In this document: in pieces, positions 62,531-64,000 of the stretch
Position numbering within the stretch: position 1 is the first letter of the stretch
Layout of the letters: every line of letters starts with the position of its first letter
Assembly (NCBI GenBank): GCA_030148225.1
Contig: JASBTX010000002.1
Coordinates: forward strand, 124,001 to 188,000
From: Paracoccaceae bacterium
GTDB lineage: Bacteria > Pseudomonadota > Alphaproteobacteria > Rhodobacterales > Rhodobacteraceae
Length of the DNA: 64,000 nucleotides
Direction: 5' to 3'
The notes under the pieces: model-generated
Seen by the model: only the letters and a program-made list of their open reading frames with translations
Told to the model about the DNA's origin: nothing
Database searches by the model: none
Made by a program: the position numbers and the translations under genes

Positions 62531-63745
62531 ATGAGCAAGATCAAAGTTGAAAACCCGGTCGTCGAACTTGACGGCGACGAGATGACCCGGATCATCTGGC
62601 AATTCATCAAGGACAAACTGATCCTGCCCTATCTGGACATCGATCTGAAATATTACGATCTGGGCATCGAAGCCCGCGATGAAACCGACGACCAGATCAC
62701 GGTCGATGCTGCCGAAGCCATCAAGAAATATGGTGTCGGCGTCAAATGTGCCACGATCACACCCGACGAAGGCCGGGTCGAGGAATTTGGCCTCAAACGC
62801 ATGTACCGCTCGCCCAACGGGACCATCCGCAACATTCTGGGGGGCGTGATCTTTCGTCAGCCGATCATCTGCAACAATGTTCCCCGTCTGGTGCCGGGCT
62901 GGACCCAGCCCATCGTTGTTGGCCGTCATGCCTTTGGCGACCAGTACCGCGCCACCGATTTCCTGTTTCCCGGCGCGGGCAAGCTGACCATGAAATTCGA
63001 GGGCACCGATGGCACCGTCATCGAGCGCGAAGTGTTTGACGCCCCCGACGCGGGCATCGCGATGGGCATGTATAATCTGGATAAGTCGATCTATGATTTT
63101 GCCCGTGCGTCGATGAACTATGGCCTGTCGCTGGGCTGGCCGGTCTACCTGTCGACCAAGAACACCATTCTCAAGGCATATGATGGCCGCTTCAAGGACA
63201 TTTTCCAGAAGGTCTATGAGGAAGAATTCGAGGAAGAATTCAAGAAAAAGAACATCTGGTACGAGCATCGCCTGATCGACGACATGGTCGCGGCGGCGAT
63301 GAAATGGTCCGGCGGTTATGTCTGGGCCTGCAAGAACTATGATGGCGACGTTCAGTCCGACACCGTGGCCCAGGGCTTTGGCTCACTCGGGTTGATGACA
63401 TCGCAGCTGATGACACCCGATGGCAAGATCGTCGAGGCCGAAGCCGCGCATGGCACCGTTACCCGCCACTATCGCCAGCATCAGAAAGGCGAAGAGACCT
63501 CGACCAACTCGATCGCGTCCATCTTTGCGTGGACGGGCGGTCTCAAGCATCGCGCGACGCTGGACGATAATGCGCCACTTCGCAATTTTGCCGAGACGCT
63601 GGAGAAGGTCATCGTCGATACCGTGGAAAGCGGCTTTATGACCAAGGATCTGGCGCTGCTGGTCGGGCCGGATCAGGGCTGGCTGACCACAATGGGTTTC
63701 CTTGAAAAAATCGATGAAAACCTGAATAAGGCGCTTGCAGGTTAA
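62531..63745 (+). CDS. icd: NADP-dependent isocitrate dehydrogenase
   Basis: From ATG 62531 (GGAG upstream) the product has 404 residues and is the eukaryote-like, homodimeric type: [74 protein letters not shown] and [17 protein letters not shown] (NADP-binding). It oxidises isocitrate to 2-oxoglutarate in the TCA cycle. This type is usual in alphaproteobacteria. A 47-codon upstream frame is open but has no family likeness. Confidence 0.96.
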   Translation: MSKIKVENPVVELDGDEMTRIIWQFIKDKLILPYLDIDLKYYDLGIEARDETDDQITVDAAEAIKKYGVGVKCATITPDEGRVEEFGLKRMYRSPNGTIRNILGGVIFRQPIICNNVPRLVPGWTQPIVVGRHAFGDQYRATDFLFPGAGKLTMKFEGTDGTVIEREVFDAPDAGIAMGMYNLDKSIYDFARASMNYGLSLGWPVYLSTKNTILKAYDGRFKDIFQKVYEEEFEEEFKKKNIWYEHRLIDDMVAAAMKWSGGYVWACKNYDGDVQSDTVAQGFGSLGLMTSQLMTPDGKIVEAEAAHGTVTRHYRQHQKGEETSTNSIASIFAWTGGLKHRATLDDNAPLRNFAETLEKVIVDTVESGFMTKDLALLVGPDQGWLTTMGFLEKIDENLNKALAG

Positions 63746-63756
63746 CCATTCAGCAT

Positions 63757-63782
63757 GCGGGGTCGGCCATGACCGGCCCCGC
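63757..63782 (+). terminator. Strong hairpin after icd
   Basis: GCGGGG and CCCCGC plus CGG/CCG form a stem of about 10 bp (one G-U pair) 12 bases after the icd stop. No T-run follows, so it may be partial, allowing the next gene to be transcribed. Confidence 0.5.
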
Positions 63783-63804
63783 AACCTTGGCGAAAGGACG
63801 CGCC

Positions 63805-64000
63805 ATGGCGCATAAGCTTCATCTTGTATTCGGCGGTGAACTCGTCGATCCGACCAAGGCCGAATTCCGGGATGTCGAGGATATCGATATCGTCGGCATT
63901 TTTCCCGATTACGCCTCGGCCTATGATGCCTGGAAATCCAAGGCGCAGCAGACGGTCGACAATGCGCATGCCCGCTATTTCATTGCCCATCTGCATCGTC
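63805..64000 (+). CDS. DUF4170 family protein, 3' end outside window
   Basis: Sixty-five codons are visible from ATG 63805 (AAAGGA upstream). The sequence (MAHKLHLVFGGELVDPTKAE, then DIVGIFPDYASAYDAWKSKA and DNAHARYFIAHLHR) fits the short alphaproteobacterial DUF4170 family, of about 75-80 residues, so only the last dozen or so residues are missing. Its role is not known. It lies 59 bp after icd. Confidence 0.8.
   Translation, partial: MAHKLHLVFGGELVDPTKAEFRDVEDIDIVGIFPDYASAYDAWKSKAQQTVDNAHARYFIAHLHR

Overview
The window looks like chromosomal DNA of a marine alphaproteobacterium of the order Rhodobacterales (Roseobacter-type). The evidence is high-GC coding sequence, RTX proteins ending in a Hint_2-type domain, an NDUFS4-like complex I subunit, bifunctional PutA without an N-terminal DNA-binding domain plus a divergent Lrp-type activator, a DctBD/DctPQM TRAP system, and families such as DUF1523, DUF2927 and DUF4170. 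I see no rRNA, tRNA, CRISPR array, insertion sequence or prophage. I ran no database search, so family names come from motif and layout recognition.

Layout. 1-5.6 kb: an HMGL-family lyase/synthase cut by the window edge, a reductive-dehalogenase-like corrinoid iron-sulfur protein, a cupredoxin and a secreted helical protein next to an ECF sigma / RskA-type anti-sigma pair, then GNAT and NDUFS4-like genes. 5.6-12.8 kb: uvrB, a secreted protein, DUF1992, an FMN-binding split-barrel protein, an MFS transporter and metG. 12.8-15.3 kb: an overlapping three-gene set (ArnC-like GT2, lipid A N-terminal-domain protein, ArnT-like GT39) that looks like lipid or envelope glycosylation. Next come three DnaA-box matches, putA and its Lrp-type regulator.

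19.3-35.5 kb is an accessory island. It holds three large RTX/Hint proteins, a Hint-only ORF, an 84-residue ORF translationally coupled to the third RTX gene, and a 290-residue candidate DNA-binding protein lying between RTX genes 2 and 3. An APH-like kinase-fold protein and a methyltransferase with a regulatory-type C-terminus follow. A repeated motif (GGAAACAAT, often inside ATTG-N4-CAAT) occurs in front of both the RTX3 operon and the candidate regulator. RTX2 also carries a 19-triplet Gly-X-Y tract. No type I secretion genes are in the window.

35.6-41.9 kb encodes DctD-DctB and the TRAP transporter DctPQM. The DctD has a degenerate AAA domain without GAFTGA, so it is unlikely to be a classical sigma-54 activator. 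42.0-48.8 kb is a co-directional set built around an unusual AAA+ ATPase with a coiled-coil protein, two large proteins of no recognised family and two small membrane proteins. After metY and a glycosyltransferase-like gene, 52.0-58.2 kb carries TerC, XpaC, TelA, a DUF2927 lipoprotein, an SPFH-GYF_2 protein and a zinc-ribbon membrane protein. This resembles tellurite/membrane-stress modules such as B. subtilis ydjGHI. The two blocks may work together in envelope stress, but that is inference.

58.3-64 kb: dtd, a D-lyxose isomerase/PfkB sugar kinase pair behind a LacI-type palindrome, a GSCFA/SGNH-fold pair, NADP-isocitrate dehydrogenase (icd), and a DUF4170 gene cut by the window end.
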